From Candidatus Bathyarchaeota archaeon (GTDB lineage: Archaea > Thermoproteota > Bathyarchaeia > TCS64): DNA of 57,220 nt. The first letter of the stretch is position 1, and each line of letters opens with the position of its first letter. The stretch covers positions 1 through 57,220 of the forward strand of contig JAPKYO010000070.1 in the NCBI GenBank assembly GCA_026394265.1. Direction: 5' to 3'. Below are positions 9,143 to 17,475 of this stretch, one piece after another. Both the position numbers and the translations under genes were made by a program. A model generated the notes under the pieces. That model ran no database searches, was not told where the DNA came from, and worked only from the letters and a program-made list of their open reading frames with translations.

Positions 9143-9307
9143 TTGGCGGAGCGCACAAAGCTCGACGCCCTCGATCTCATCGTCAGGGTACTACTAGAAC
9201 ACGAAAAGACCCTGAACAACCTGCTCGAGCGCATGGACGGGATGACCGACAGGCTCGAGGAGATGGTGGAGCGCCTCGAGGCACTCTACGAGCCCCAGAC
9301 GGGCTAG
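9143..9307 (+). CDS. Small coiled-coil protein (54 residues)
   Basis: A TTG-started small gene: LDALDLIVRVLLEHEKTL and LLERMDGMTDRLEEMVERLE form an unbroken heptad pattern, so nearly the whole protein is one amphipathic helix. It ends in TAG 9305-9307. It sits between the deiminase-like gene and dnaJ. I do not recognise a family; a dimerising helix that partners another protein is the simplest reading. The heptads and GC-rich codon use like its neighbours argue it is real. Confidence 0.55.
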   Translation: MAERTKLDALDLIVRVLLEHEKTLNNLLERMDGMTDRLEEMVERLEALYEPQTG

Positions 9308-9372
9308 GGACATCTGGGTAACGTTTTTAAGCCCTCCAACTCGGAGAACTCCTCAGCACCCGGGGGACCAGC

Positions 9373-10497
9373 TTGTCAACGAAGCGCGACTACTACGAGA
9401 TACTCGGCGTCGACCGAGGCGCTTCCCCCGAGGAGATAAAGAAGGCATTCAGGAAACTCGCCTTCGAACTCCACCCCGACCGAAACAAGACCAGCGGCTC
9501 CGAGGAGAAGTTCAAGGAGATAAGCGAAGCATACGCCGTCCTCAGCGACCCCGAGAAGAAGCAGAAATACGACGCATACGGCCACGCGGGCATCAACGGG
9601 GCGTACAGCCAGGAGGACATCTTCCGCGGCGCCGACTTCAGCGGCGTCGGCATAGACATGGAGGACATCCTCCGCACCTTCTTCGGCGGCGCTTTCGGTG
9701 GCGGCTTCGGCGGGTTCCAGCGCCAACGCGGCGGCCCCCAGAAGGGCAGGGACCTCCAGACCGCCGTCGAGATCACCCTTGAGCAAGCCGCCACAGGCAC
9801 AACAGTCGAACTCACTCTCAACAGGCTCGAACACTGCAGTCGATGCGGGGGGAGCGGCGCGGAGCCCGGGTCAAGCGTCGTCAATTGCCCCAAGTGCGGT
9901 GGCACTGGCCAGGTACAGAGGAGCGTCGCCAGCCCATTCGGGCGGATGATCACCGTCACCACCTGCGACCGCTGCCAGGGAAGGGGGCGCACAGCCGAGA
10001 AGCCCTGCACCAAGTGCCGCGGCGACGGCGTCGAGGAGGCGCGGAGACAGATAGACGTCAAGATACCCGCGGGGATAGACGAGGAGATGTACCTCACCCT
10101 ACGCGGGCAGGCGGATGCCGGCCTCTACGGTGGACCAGCAGGGGACCTCTTCGTCGGCGTCAGGATCAAGCCACACCCCTACCTCCTGCGCAAGGGCGCC
10201 GACACAATCTACGAGGCCGAGATAAACGTCGCCCAGGCGGCACTCGGGGCGGAGATCACGGTACCCATCATCGGCGGGGAGGAGAAGATCAAGGTCCCCA
10301 CGGGCACGCAGAGCGGCGACATACTCAGGCTCAAGGGCAAGGGGATGCCGAGCCGCTACGGGAAGGGCGACCACCTAGTACACATCACCGTCAAGGTCCC
10401 GAACAAGCTGTCGAAGCGCCAACGCGAACTCATGGAGGAGCTCGCGAAGGAACTCGGCACATCCGAGCAGCAGAAGAAGGGATTCTTCAGGCGTTAA
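9373..10497 (+). CDS. dnaJ: DnaJ (Hsp40) co-chaperone
   Basis: A 374-residue type I Hsp40. The J domain (1-70) has HPD at 34-36, which stimulates DnaK ATPase. A Gly/Phe-rich linker ([13 protein letters not shown], about 103-115) follows, then four zinc repeats [24 protein letters not shown] and CTKCRGDG (155-219), and the C-terminal peptide-binding domains. The TTG start is preceded by GGGGGA, and a TATA-like GTTTTTAAG lies near 9322. It partners the dnaK gene upstream. Its TAA lies in the palindrome GGCGTTAACGCC, overlapping the stop of purA on the opposite strand. Confidence 0.96.
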   Translation: MSTKRDYYEILGVDRGASPEEIKKAFRKLAFELHPDRNKTSGSEEKFKEISEAYAVLSDPEKKQKYDAYGHAGINGAYSQEDIFRGADFSGVGIDMEDILRTFFGGAFGGGFGGFQRQRGGPQKGRDLQTAVEITLEQAATGTTVELTLNRLEHCSRCGGSGAEPGSSVVNCPKCGGTGQVQRSVASPFGRMITVTTCDRCQGRGRTAEKPCTKCRGDGVEEARRQIDVKIPAGIDEEMYLTLRGQADAGLYGGPAGDLFVGVRIKPHPYLLRKGADTIYEAEINVAQAALGAEITVPIIGGEEKIKVPTGTQSGDILRLKGKGMPSRYGKGDHLVHITVKVPNKLSKRQRELMEELAKELGTSEQQKKGFFRR

Positions 10498-11495
10498 CGC
10501 CTGTCGATCAGCTCGTCCATGCCGGGGCCGGTGCCGATCAGGGAGACTGGCACCTTGACCTCGTCCTCGATCTTCTTGACGAACTTCTTCGCGTCCGCGC
10601 CTAGTTCGGCGTACTACTTGGCGCCCTTGCAGTCGGGGAAGAGTACATCCAGCTTCGTGAGGCCGATCATGGTTGCGCCGTTGATCATCTTCGCCCGCCG
10701 GGCGAGGTTATAGTCGAATGGCGCCGCGCGCCTCTGGCGACCCGTAACGGTGCCGTACTCGTCCCAGCCCCTCTTCTTCGCCTCCTCGTGGCTGATCTCG
10801 CCGTCCAGCTCGCCGCCGCCGACGCGTGTCACGTAGCTCTTCAGCACCATGACGACGTCGGTGACGCGTGTGGGGCCGACGCCCACGTCGCTGCAGGCTG
10901 CGGCGGCGCATACGTCCTTGCTCGTGACGTACGGGTACTGGCCGTAGTAAAGGCTGATGAAGGTGCCCTGCGTGCCCTCGATGAGGAGGTTTCTGCCGTC
11001 GTCGAGCGCCTTGTTGGCGATGGCGGGGACGTCGGCTAGATACTTCTTTAGCTCGGGTATCTCGCGCACCATCTTGGCGATGCGCATGACCCGGTCAGCG
11101 TTGCATGGGCCGGTGCCGGTGCCCGTGGTCTTGACGGTGTTCTTGAGGTTGGCGTCGGTCTGGTCGAGCTGTATGTGCTTGGGCTCTATTACGGCGCATT
11201 GTGGGTCGATGCCGAAGCGCTTCTCGATGCCCGTCTCGGCGATCTCCTTTAGGACGAGTTCTGGGTTGACGAGGACGCCGGGTCCTATGAGCATCTTTGC
11301 CTTGGGGTTTACGAATCCGCAGGGCACCATCCGGAGTTTGTATGCTCTTCCGTCCTTGACGACGGTGTGGCCCGCGTTGGGTCCCACGCCCGCCCTCGCC
11401 ACGACGGCGACGTCGTCCGCCACCGCTAGGTAGGAGATGATCTTCCCCTTGCCAGTGTCTCCGTAGAATCCGTCAACGACGACAGTGCAGCCCAT
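10494..11495 (-). CDS. purA: Adenylosuccinate synthetase, archaeal short type, with in-frame TAG at codon 294
   Basis: Makes adenylosuccinate from IMP, aspartate and GTP. The nucleotide loop [11 protein letters not shown] (8-18), [23 protein letters not shown] and PTRVTDVVM are all present. The open frame stops at TAG 10614-10616 after CKGAK, but the same frame then reads [19 protein letters not shown] and [19 protein letters not shown] to TAA at 10494. That is the conserved PurA C-terminus, including the GTGP base-recognition segment. Full length would be 333 residues, matching archaeal PurA. So the gene carries one amber codon 40 codons before its end, either read through, mutated or a sequence error. 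Essential purine role makes simple loss less likely. Confidence 0.9.
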
Positions 11496-11804
11496 CCAGA
11501 TTCACCTGAAACCAAGAGAGTGGGGGCGGAGCGGCGCTTTTAACCTTTTTCGTCTAAAGTAAGGGGTTATTTAATCTCTATAATTGACTAATCGGTGTAA
11601 TAAAGTATTCGATGGTAGAAACACGGGACCCCCGAAGATTGCCATCTAAGAGTCAAGTTCCGAGACCCCGCGGAGCCGATTTTCCCATCGACTTCCCTTG
11701 CCCCTGAGAGGGCGGCGCTCTTGACAGAGATGAGCAAAGTCGAGGACGGGCTCGGTGAGGTCTAGGCAAATCCCTTTACGCGCCACGCGGCACCATTAAG
11801 CGAA
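11496..11804. other. Intergenic region between purA and the CinA-like gene
   Basis: Divergent promoters: T/A-rich stretches at about 11537-11552 and 11563-11590 suit purA on the reverse strand, and a possible box lies near 11770-11800 for the downstream gene. A weak ORF from ATG 11611 (about 31 codons, ending near 11707) has a gene-like composition but no recognisable family. I see no RNA gene or repeat. Confidence 0.4.
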
Positions 11805-12602
11805 TTGACAAGCCAGGTCGCCATAATCACCGTCGGCAACGAGATACTCGACGGCATAATACTCGACACAAACACGAAATGGATGATCGAGCGCCTCAAG
11901 CCGCTTGGGCTGATGGTAGAGGAGGTCATCATCGTTCGTGACGACGTGCCCGAGATAGCGAGAGCCATCAACAGGGCTGCGGACGACGGCTGCGGCCTCA
12001 TCATCACGAGCGGTGGCCTCGGCCCCACACACGACGATATGACTCTCAAGGGCGTCGCTGAGGCATTCCATCTCCCCCTTGAAGTGAACGAGGAGGGACT
12101 CGCCATAGTGGCCAGGCAGTACGCCGCCCTCCACGAGAGGGGCATCATAGCGTCCGGGGAGATCACTGAAGCCCGCAGGAAGATGGCGGTCTTCCCACGA
12201 GGCGCGCGCCCACTCGACAACAAGGTGGGCGGAGCCCCCGGCGTCCTACTCCCACACGGCGGAGTCGAGGTCATCTCCCTCCCCGGCGTCCCACACGAAC
12301 TCATGTGGATATTCGACAACCAGCTCATTCCACACATCAGCGAGCATCTTGAGGGGGTCTACTACGAGGAGGTCCTCAGCCTCCCCCTGAGGGACGAGTC
12401 AACACTTGCCCCGCTCATCGACGAGGCGATGAAGCGCGTCCCCGGCGTCTGGATCAAGTCGCTAGTCAAGCCCTACGGGGAGAGGGGCATCAAGTTCTGG
12501 ATAAGCGCCAGAGGCACCGATAAGGGCGAACTAGAGGCGAAGGTCAAGAAGGCGACGGATACACTCCTACGCCTCGCCGAGGAACACCTCCCCACGGGCT
12601 AG
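11805..12602 (+). CDS. CinA/MoaB-like molybdopterin-binding domain protein
   Basis: A 265-residue protein whose N-terminal 170 residues are the MoCF/CinA domain: IITVGNEILDGIILDTNTKW, then LIITSGGLGPTHDDMTLKGVA, and near 155 LPGVPHELMW. The C-terminal deamidase domain of full-length CinA is absent, as usual in archaeal members. These are annotated as molybdopterin-binding or as NMN/ADP-ribose pyrophosphatase-related; the true substrate is unsettled. The TTG start fits the conserved beginning. It lies 49 bases ahead of hel308 on the same strand. Confidence 0.85.
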   Translation: MTSQVAIITVGNEILDGIILDTNTKWMIERLKPLGLMVEEVIIVRDDVPEIARAINRAADDGCGLIITSGGLGPTHDDMTLKGVAEAFHLPLEVNEEGLAIVARQYAALHERGIIASGEITEARRKMAVFPRGARPLDNKVGGAPGVLLPHGGVEVISLPGVPHELMWIFDNQLIPHISEHLEGVYYEEVLSLPLRDESTLAPLIDEAMKRVPGVWIKSLVKPYGERGIKFWISARGTDKGELEAKVKKATDTLLRLAEEHLPTG

Positions 12603-12651
12603 GCTGGACCACACTTAATATCAGCCGCGGACAAGCCATACGGGAACGAAT

Positions 12652-14910
12652 ATGCTCGTAGCGGACCTCCCCATCCCCGAAGAGGTGAAGCAAATCCTCA
12701 TACTCAAGGGGATAAAGGAGCTCTACCCGCCGCAGGCAGACGCCGTAAACACCGGCGTTCTTGAGGGAAAGAACCTCGTACTCGCCAGCCCGACGGCGAG
12801 CGGAAAAACACTCATCGCCGAACTCTGCGCCCTGAAGCACGTCCTCGAGCGCCACGGCAAGGTACTCTACCTCAGCCCCCTGCGCGCCCTCGCCTGGGAG
12901 AAGTTTGAGGGCTTCGAAGAGTACACGAGCATACCGAAGCCCGGCGGGGGCAAGATACGCGTCGGCGTCAGCACAGGCGACCTCGACAACAAGAGCCCTT
13001 GGCTCGAGGGCTACGACATAGTCATCACGACCAACGAAAAGTGCGACTCACTGCTAAGACACAGGAGCCCATGGATGAGCAACGTCACCCTCGTCATCGC
13101 GGACGAGGTCCACCTCATCGGGGACGAGCGCGGCCCCACGCTCGAGATCGCCATCGCCCGGCTCCGCCAGATGAACCCCGAGATGCAGGTCCTCGCCCTC
13201 AGTGCCACGATAAAGAACGCCGACGAGGTCGCCGAGTGGCTCAAGGCGGCGTGCGTCACGACGGAGTGGCGCCCCACGAAGCTCAACGAGGGTGTCGCCC
13301 ACGGCAACACCATCATCTTCCGAGACGGCGCAGTCAAGAAGCTCAAGCCCCTCAACACGATGGACGCATTGAACATCGCGATGAACAGCGTCCTCGACGG
13401 CGGACAAGTCCTTATCTTCGTCGAGTCCCGGAAACGAGCCGAGAGCATGGCGCGTGAGGCAGCGATGGCGCTTAACGGGACGCAGAGTAAGAAGATACAG
13501 ACCGACCTTGAGGGACTGGCATCGCAGATAGAGGTTCACGGGGAGAAGACGAGCCTCACCGACGCCCTCGCCTTCGCGGTCTCCAAGGGTGCCTCATTCC
13601 ACCACGCGGGGCTTAACACCGAGCATAGGCGCATCGTCGAGCGCGCCTTCAAGGCAGGCACCCTCAAGATTCTCACCGCCACCCCCACCCTCGCCGCCGG
13701 CATCAACCTCCCCGCCCGAACCGTTGTCATAGGCAGCTACAAGCGCTTCGTCGCCGGCTACGGCATGTACCCCATTACCGTCCTAGAGTACAAGCAGATG
13801 AGCGGGCGCGCCGGCCGCCCACAGTACGACCCCTACGGCGAGGCCATACTCATCGCCAGCAGCAGCGACGAGCAGGACCAGTTGATGGAGAACTACATCC
13901 TAGCCGACCCGGAGAGGCTGTACAGCCGCCTCGCGCAGGAGTCGGCGCTCCGTGGCCACACGCTCGCTGCCATAGCAAGTGACTATGCCCACACTGAGCA
14001 GGGCCTCCTCGACTTCCTCGGCGGCACATTCTACGGTTTCAACTACCCACCCGCCAGTATCAAGCTCATCACCACTGGCGTACTCCGCTACCTCCTCAAG
14101 GAGGAGATGCTTGAGGAAAAGGGTGATTATCTCTACGCCACCGACTTCGGGCGACGCGTCTCGGAGCTATACATCGACCCCCTCACCGCCGTCGTGCTCC
14201 GCAACGGGCTACGCAAAGGCGCCATGGACGTAACCGACTTCACCTGGCTACACCTCATCTGCCACACACCCGACATGAGGCCCATTCTCCGCCCACGCCG
14301 AGGCGACCTTGAGATGGTCGAGACATACGCCGAGGAGAGGCAGGAGGAGTTCGCCATCCCCCTCAACCAGGAGGGCGGAGACTACATAGAGCGCGAGCAG
14401 TTCCTCGGCGAGGTAAAGACCGCCATGGTCATCGACGACTGGATAAACGAAAAGTCTGAGGCCGACATCCTCGAGCAGCATGGCGTCCAGCCCGGGGACC
14501 GCTACTCCGCCGTCCACAACGCCGAGTGGCTCCTATACAGCGCATACGAGATAGCCGACATCGTCGGGGCACCCGACCACAGGCGCCAGCTCGGGGAGCT
14601 AAATGATCGCGTCAAGCACGGCGTCTCCAAAAAGCTCCTCCCACTCGTCCGCCTCAAGGGCATCGGACGCGTACGCGCACGCGTCCTCTACAACAGCGGC
14701 CTCACCGGAATCGCCGAGATAAAACGCGCCCCACTCCAGCGCCTCGTCGCCCTCCCACTCATCGGCCCACACCTAGCCAAATCCATAAAGGAGCAGGTCG
14801 GCGGCCTCGTCGAGGAGCAGGAGTGGAAGAGCCTAGACAAGGCCGATAAGGAGCAGAAGGCCCTCACCGACTTCGTCGAGGAGAAGTTCGAGCCCGAAAA
14901 AGAAGATTAA
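12652..14910 (+). CDS. hel308: Hel308-type superfamily 2 DNA helicase
   Basis: A 752-residue 3'-5' helicase that acts at stalled replication forks. Motifs: LASPTASGKT (44-53, ATP loop), DEVH (151-154), LSATI, then HHAGLNTEHRRIVERAF and QMSGRAGRPQYDPYGEAI of the second RecA domain. A winged helix and ratchet follow. Two helix-hairpin-helix segments lie near the end (LVRLKGIGRVRARVLYNSG and LVALPLIGPHLAKSI). Length is slightly above the usual 700-720. It begins with ATG 12652 and ends 33 bases before the small host gene that the integrated element disrupts. Confidence 0.94.
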   Translation: MLVADLPIPEEVKQILILKGIKELYPPQADAVNTGVLEGKNLVLASPTASGKTLIAELCALKHVLERHGKVLYLSPLRALAWEKFEGFEEYTSIPKPGGGKIRVGVSTGDLDNKSPWLEGYDIVITTNEKCDSLLRHRSPWMSNVTLVIADEVHLIGDERGPTLEIAIARLRQMNPEMQVLALSATIKNADEVAEWLKAACVTTEWRPTKLNEGVAHGNTIIFRDGAVKKLKPLNTMDALNIAMNSVLDGGQVLIFVESRKRAESMAREAAMALNGTQSKKIQTDLEGLASQIEVHGEKTSLTDALAFAVSKGASFHHAGLNTEHRRIVERAFKAGTLKILTATPTLAAGINLPARTVVIGSYKRFVAGYGMYPITVLEYKQMSGRAGRPQYDPYGEAILIASSSDEQDQLMENYILADPERLYSRLAQESALRGHTLAAIASDYAHTEQGLLDFLGGTFYGFNYPPASIKLITTGVLRYLLKEEMLEEKGDYLYATDFGRRVSELYIDPLTAVVLRNGLRKGAMDVTDFTWLHLICHTPDMRPILRPRRGDLEMVETYAEERQEEFAIPLNQEGGDYIEREQFLGEVKTAMVIDDWINEKSEADILEQHGVQPGDRYSAVHNAEWLLYSAYEIADIVGAPDHRRQLGELNDRVKHGVSKKLLPLVRLKGIGRVRARVLYNSGLTGIAEIKRAPLQRLVALPLIGPHLAKSIKEQVGGLVEEQEWKSLDKADKEQKALTDFVEEKFEPEKED

Positions 14911-14943
14911 CATTTATTACGTAGTTACTATTAATATAATCTG

Positions 14944-15145
14944 ATGCTTCAACTGGAGAACCCCGGCTACATCCTCAGGATAAGCAGGGACGAGTGGCTT
15001 GAACAGGTTTTCCGCCTAAACAAGTACTACACGGGCATCATGCGCGACTACAAGAGGGGGACGCCCATCCTCCTCGCCATGAAGGCGGGGGGACGCGACT
15101 CCTTCGTCGGCTACGGCATCGTCGACAAGGTCGAGATGCTCTGGG
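14944..15145 (+). pseudogene. 5' part of a PUA/EVE-like host gene split by the 8.5-kb element
   Basis: Starts at ATG 14944: MLQLENPGYILRISRDEWLE, then TPILLAMKAGGRDSFVGYGI and VDKVEMLWE. Beyond the TCTGGG at 15140-15145 the frame runs into element DNA and ends at 15219 (91 codons) with unrelated residues. Joined to 23657-23874, the reading is VEMLWEMPPEEEDY and continues to a normal end, giving one 139-residue protein. The GYGIVDKVE pattern resembles small PUA/EVE-type RNA-binding proteins; this name is a fold-level guess. The truncated protein may still be made. Confidence 0.8.
15140..15145 (+). repeat. Left attachment core (attL), TCTGGG
   Basis: TCTGGG followed by GGAT; the right copy is TCTGGG followed by AGAT, so ten bases match with one difference. 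The crossover must lie in or next to these six bases, because the host frame is restored across them. Confidence 0.75.
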
Positions 15146-15256
15146 GGATAACTTATAAATCTGTCGTCTATTTCTTCTCGAAGTGTTCGGAGCGGAAGGA
15201 AAAGAACCTTCTACTATGAAGAAGTACTCCTTATGGAAGGAAGAGTAGGGAAGGGG

Positions 15257-16336
15257 TTAGGACGCCCGAACCTGAGCCCGTTTAGCCGCCAAGTCGCTGC
15301 CCAGCCTCGCACACCGCCGACACTGACCCAGAGTATCGAAGTCCGAGTTATGGGCGGCTACTTGTCGCGAAACAGTGGCGAGTCCGCGCCTCACCTTCTT
15401 GGCGGTGTCCTCCATGCTCTCAAGTTCTAAGTAGGCCCGTACTAGAGACTCATGCTCCCGGTCTCCGAGCCGCGTTGAGGTGGTGTCCTCAATCTCCTCA
15501 GAGAAGGAAACACTGATACCAAGTTCGTCGAGCAGGTTGACTCCCTCCTGCTTATGGTAGGGAAGAAGCGGGGTCTTCAGGTAGGCAACTGAGCCCTCCT
15601 TTGAGACGACGATTGACTCGTTGGGCTTCATGTGGGCGAAGGTCTGCGGCCTAACCAAGGTGTAAAGCCACCGCTTGTCGGCGGGGAGTCCTTTCTCGCC
15701 AAGCTGCTTAAAGATCGTATAATCGGCGAGGTCCCTGAGCTCCTTCTCGATCCCCGTCCACCTGAGCGAGTCGGCTCCGAAGGATACGCCGAAGTGCCTT
15801 AGTTCACGCAGGAACGTGAGGAGCGCGGCCTTCGCCTCCTTCTCGCCCTGCCCCAGGCTGATCCGAGAGTATAAGAGGCTCATGGTCTCGCGGAGCAAGA
15901 GATAGATTATGTCGCCCTGCTTCCAACTCTTCCGAAGGTAAAGCAGGTCCGCGGCCTGCTGGATACTTGCGAATTTAACCTCTTGGGAGGTATAGAAGGC
16001 GTCGGCGGTCACAACAGCCTCATGTGAGGTAAAGTCGGAGATCCGTAGGTCCGAGACCTTCTTGTAAGGCCAAGAAGACTCCACTACCGAGTTATCGCCG
16101 CCGAAGAGGAGAATATCGTCGAATGGGCTACTCTTCCTGAGCCAGCAGAGGCTCTCGTTATCGCGGCTGCTGAATATATCGAGAACCCGGCGGTGGTTGG
16201 CGGCGAAGTGCTCATTTAAATTAGATTTACCGCACCCGGCTAGGCCAACGAAGAGGTAACGATTCGGCCTCTCCCACTCCCAGTCGAGGCGCCAACGAAC
16301 TGGTACCTTCGTTATCGGCGGCGGCTTATCCCTCAC
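15257..16336 (-). CDS. P-loop ATPase with C-terminal helix-turn-helix (element)
   Basis: About 359 residues. The ATP loop FVGLAGCGKSNLNEHF lies near residue 30, and a hydrophobic strand DIIYLLLRE may carry Walker B. The last 60 residues (SLVRAYLELESMEDTAKKVR then RGLATVSRQVAAHN) look like a helix-turn-helix, then end in basic residues. I chose GTG 16336, which overlaps the stop of the gene before it by 11 bases as elsewhere in this operon. Candidates are a DNA-pumping or HerA/FtsK-like ATPase, or a plasmid partition or packaging motor; no family is recognised firmly. It is the last gene of the operon. Confidence 0.6.
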   Translation of the reverse strand: MRDKPPPITKVPVRWRLDWEWERPNRYLFVGLAGCGKSNLNEHFAANHRRVLDIFSSRDNESLCWLRKSSPFDDILLFGGDNSVVESSWPYKKVSDLRISDFTSHEAVVTADAFYTSQEVKFASIQQAADLLYLRKSWKQGDIIYLLLRETMSLLYSRISLGQGEKEAKAALLTFLRELRHFGVSFGADSLRWTGIEKELRDLADYTIFKQLGEKGLPADKRWLYTLVRPQTFAHMKPNESIVVSKEGSVAYLKTPLLPYHKQEGVNLLDELGISVSFSEEIEDTTSTRLGDREHESLVRAYLELESMEDTAKKVRRGLATVSRQVAAHNSDFDTLGQCRRCARLGSDLAAKRAQVRAS

Positions 16337-16721
16337 TCGCTGCCTCCTCCTCGTCGCTCTCCTCAGCGTCACCCGCAGCCTCACGCAGATCCTTCAAGTC
16401 GCGCGACTCACCGTATCGATTATTATCAAAATATTTACGGGTCCAGAGAAGGTCACTGATCGCCTCAGCGATCTGGATATAGCGTTTTCGTCTCTGTAGC
16501 ACGCGCTGCCGATTCGCGGAGGGGTACTGCTTGCTGAATATAGAGAGCTCGCGATCAAGCTCCTTGACGATTTCAGGGTCCCGGTCCTTCGGCGCGATCT
16601 CAAGCAGAGTCAGCCGCATTTCAAATACGCCCTCCTGATATTTTCCTGCTCTGAACAGGGCGTTTGTAAGGTTTAGGTGATTCTGTATGGCGCTTATCTT
16701 CGGGTGGATTGTTTCACTCAT
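16326..16721 (-). CDS. Hypothetical element protein, helical with acidic tail (131 residues)
   Basis: Starts MSETIHPKISAIQNHLNLTN, then a helical, charge-rich body (LEIAPKDRDPEIVKELDREL, RRKRYIQIAEAISDLLW) and a strongly acidic tail (GDAEESDEEEAASEG). Possibly TPR-like in its first half. No family recognised. It overlaps the genes on either side by 8 and 11 bases, which supports it being real. It could be an adaptor for the ATPase that follows. Confidence 0.6.
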   Translation of the reverse strand: MSETIHPKISAIQNHLNLTNALFRAGKYQEGVFEMRLTLLEIAPKDRDPEIVKELDRELSIFSKQYPSANRQRVLQRRKRYIQIAEAISDLLWTRKYFDNNRYGESRDLKDLREAAGDAEESDEEEAASEG

Positions 16722-16914
16722 TCATTAATCGCCTCTTCAAATCTTCGAGGAATCCGCGTTTAGGTGGGGGTGGTGGCGGTGTGGCTAGGGCTTCGCGGAT
16801 CGCGCCCCACTCCTCAGCGGTCAATGGGTGCTGCCGGGCAACGTAGACGCGGCCGCCCGTGACTGTGAGGCCCGAGATTCGCTCCCTGAGATACCGGCGA
16901 CGCTCCGCGCTCAA
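16714..16914 (-). CDS. Hypothetical element protein (66 residues) with polyproline
   Basis: I place the start at TTG 16912-16914, which overlaps the TGA of the 39-codon gene before it. The longer upstream reading is the wrong frame of that gene. The protein reads MSAERRRYLRERISGLTVTG, then GRVYVARQHPLTAEEWGAIR, six prolines in a row and a basic end GFLEDLKRRLMNE. Function unknown. Confidence 0.5.
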   Translation of the reverse strand: MSAERRRYLRERISGLTVTGGRVYVARQHPLTAEEWGAIREALATPPPPPPKRGFLEDLKRRLMNE

Positions 16915-17030
16915 GCCTGGTCCCTCCTGCGAACCTGGACAACGACGGGCTTCTTGATCCTGACGCGTACACGCTTCAAAAATCGTCCCCTCGCGTCGCG
17001 TCTTAGCTTCGAGATATGGGGCGGGGTCAT
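16911..17030 (-). CDS. Very basic small protein (39 residues, element)
   Basis: ATG 17028-17030 is preceded by a good GGAGGT ribosome site. It reads MTPPHISKLRRDARGRFLKR and VRVRIKKPVVVQVRRRDQA, with about one third Arg/Lys. Likely a nucleic-acid-binding peptide. Both ends overlap neighbouring genes by a few bases, in keeping with the rest of the operon. Confidence 0.5.
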   Translation of the reverse strand: MTPPHISKLRRDARGRFLKRVRVRIKKPVVVQVRRRDQA

Positions 17031-17146
17031 GGCTCCGACCTCCGAATAGGAGCGCGGTTATCAAATCGCACCCAGATCCATAGAACGGTCCAGACTACCC
17101 CGACGAAGAGAAGCCGCTGCTGCTGATCTGTTAATACAAAAATCAT
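17027..17146 (-). CDS. Small single-pass membrane peptide (39 residues, element)
   Basis: ATG 17144-17146 lies in an ATGA overlap with the gene before it, and GGAGG stands 8 bases upstream. It reads MIFVLTDQQQRLLFVGVVWT and VLWIWVRFDNRAPIRRSEP: one hydrophobic segment rich in Trp and Val, then a basic tail, so it probably sits in the membrane. Function unknown. Confidence 0.5.
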   Translation of the reverse strand: MIFVLTDQQQRLLFVGVVWTVLWIWVRFDNRAPIRRSEP

Positions 17147-17475
17147 GGCTTCGCCTCCAAGTCTCTAGGGTCGCCGCCCTCCGTGGGGCGGGTGCAGTTC
17201 CGGCTTAGGCCCCCGGTGGGCTCTATGGTTTTATTCATGTTTTCAACCCCTAAAATGGCGAGTGCCTTCGACGTCAAGGCCAATTTTCGGCGCAGGCGTC
17301 GCTGCGCGAACACTAGGCCATACCGCCCGAGGGTCTGCATTCGATTCGCGGACAGATACACAGGTCGCCCCTCGTGAATCGCCAGCAACTCCGAGGCGAA
17401 GAAGAGGCAGAGGTTTCTGTCGCTTTGAATTTCAAGAGCCGTCGCCTCAGTCTCCGAAATATCGTGGTCCCTCAC
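17143..17475 (-). CDS. Hypothetical element protein (110 residues)
   Basis: GTG 17473-17475 overlaps the TGA of the primase-helicase gene. The reading MRDHDISETEATALEIQSDR begins a mixed helical protein, with a middle LSANRMQTLGRYGLVFAQRR that may be a winged-helix or ribbon fragment, and an unstructured C-terminus. No family recognised. Real by overlap logic on both sides. Confidence 0.55.
   Translation of the reverse strand: MRDHDISETEATALEIQSDRNLCLFFASELLAIHEGRPVYLSANRMQTLGRYGLVFAQRRLRRKLALTSKALAILGVENMNKTIEPTGGLSRNCTRPTEGGDPRDLEAKP

Noticed and set aside
15233..15430. Forward ORF at the left end of the element
   Set aside because: It runs antisense into the ATPase gene and shows no features of its own; the promoter-like TATA at 15151 is probably incidental.
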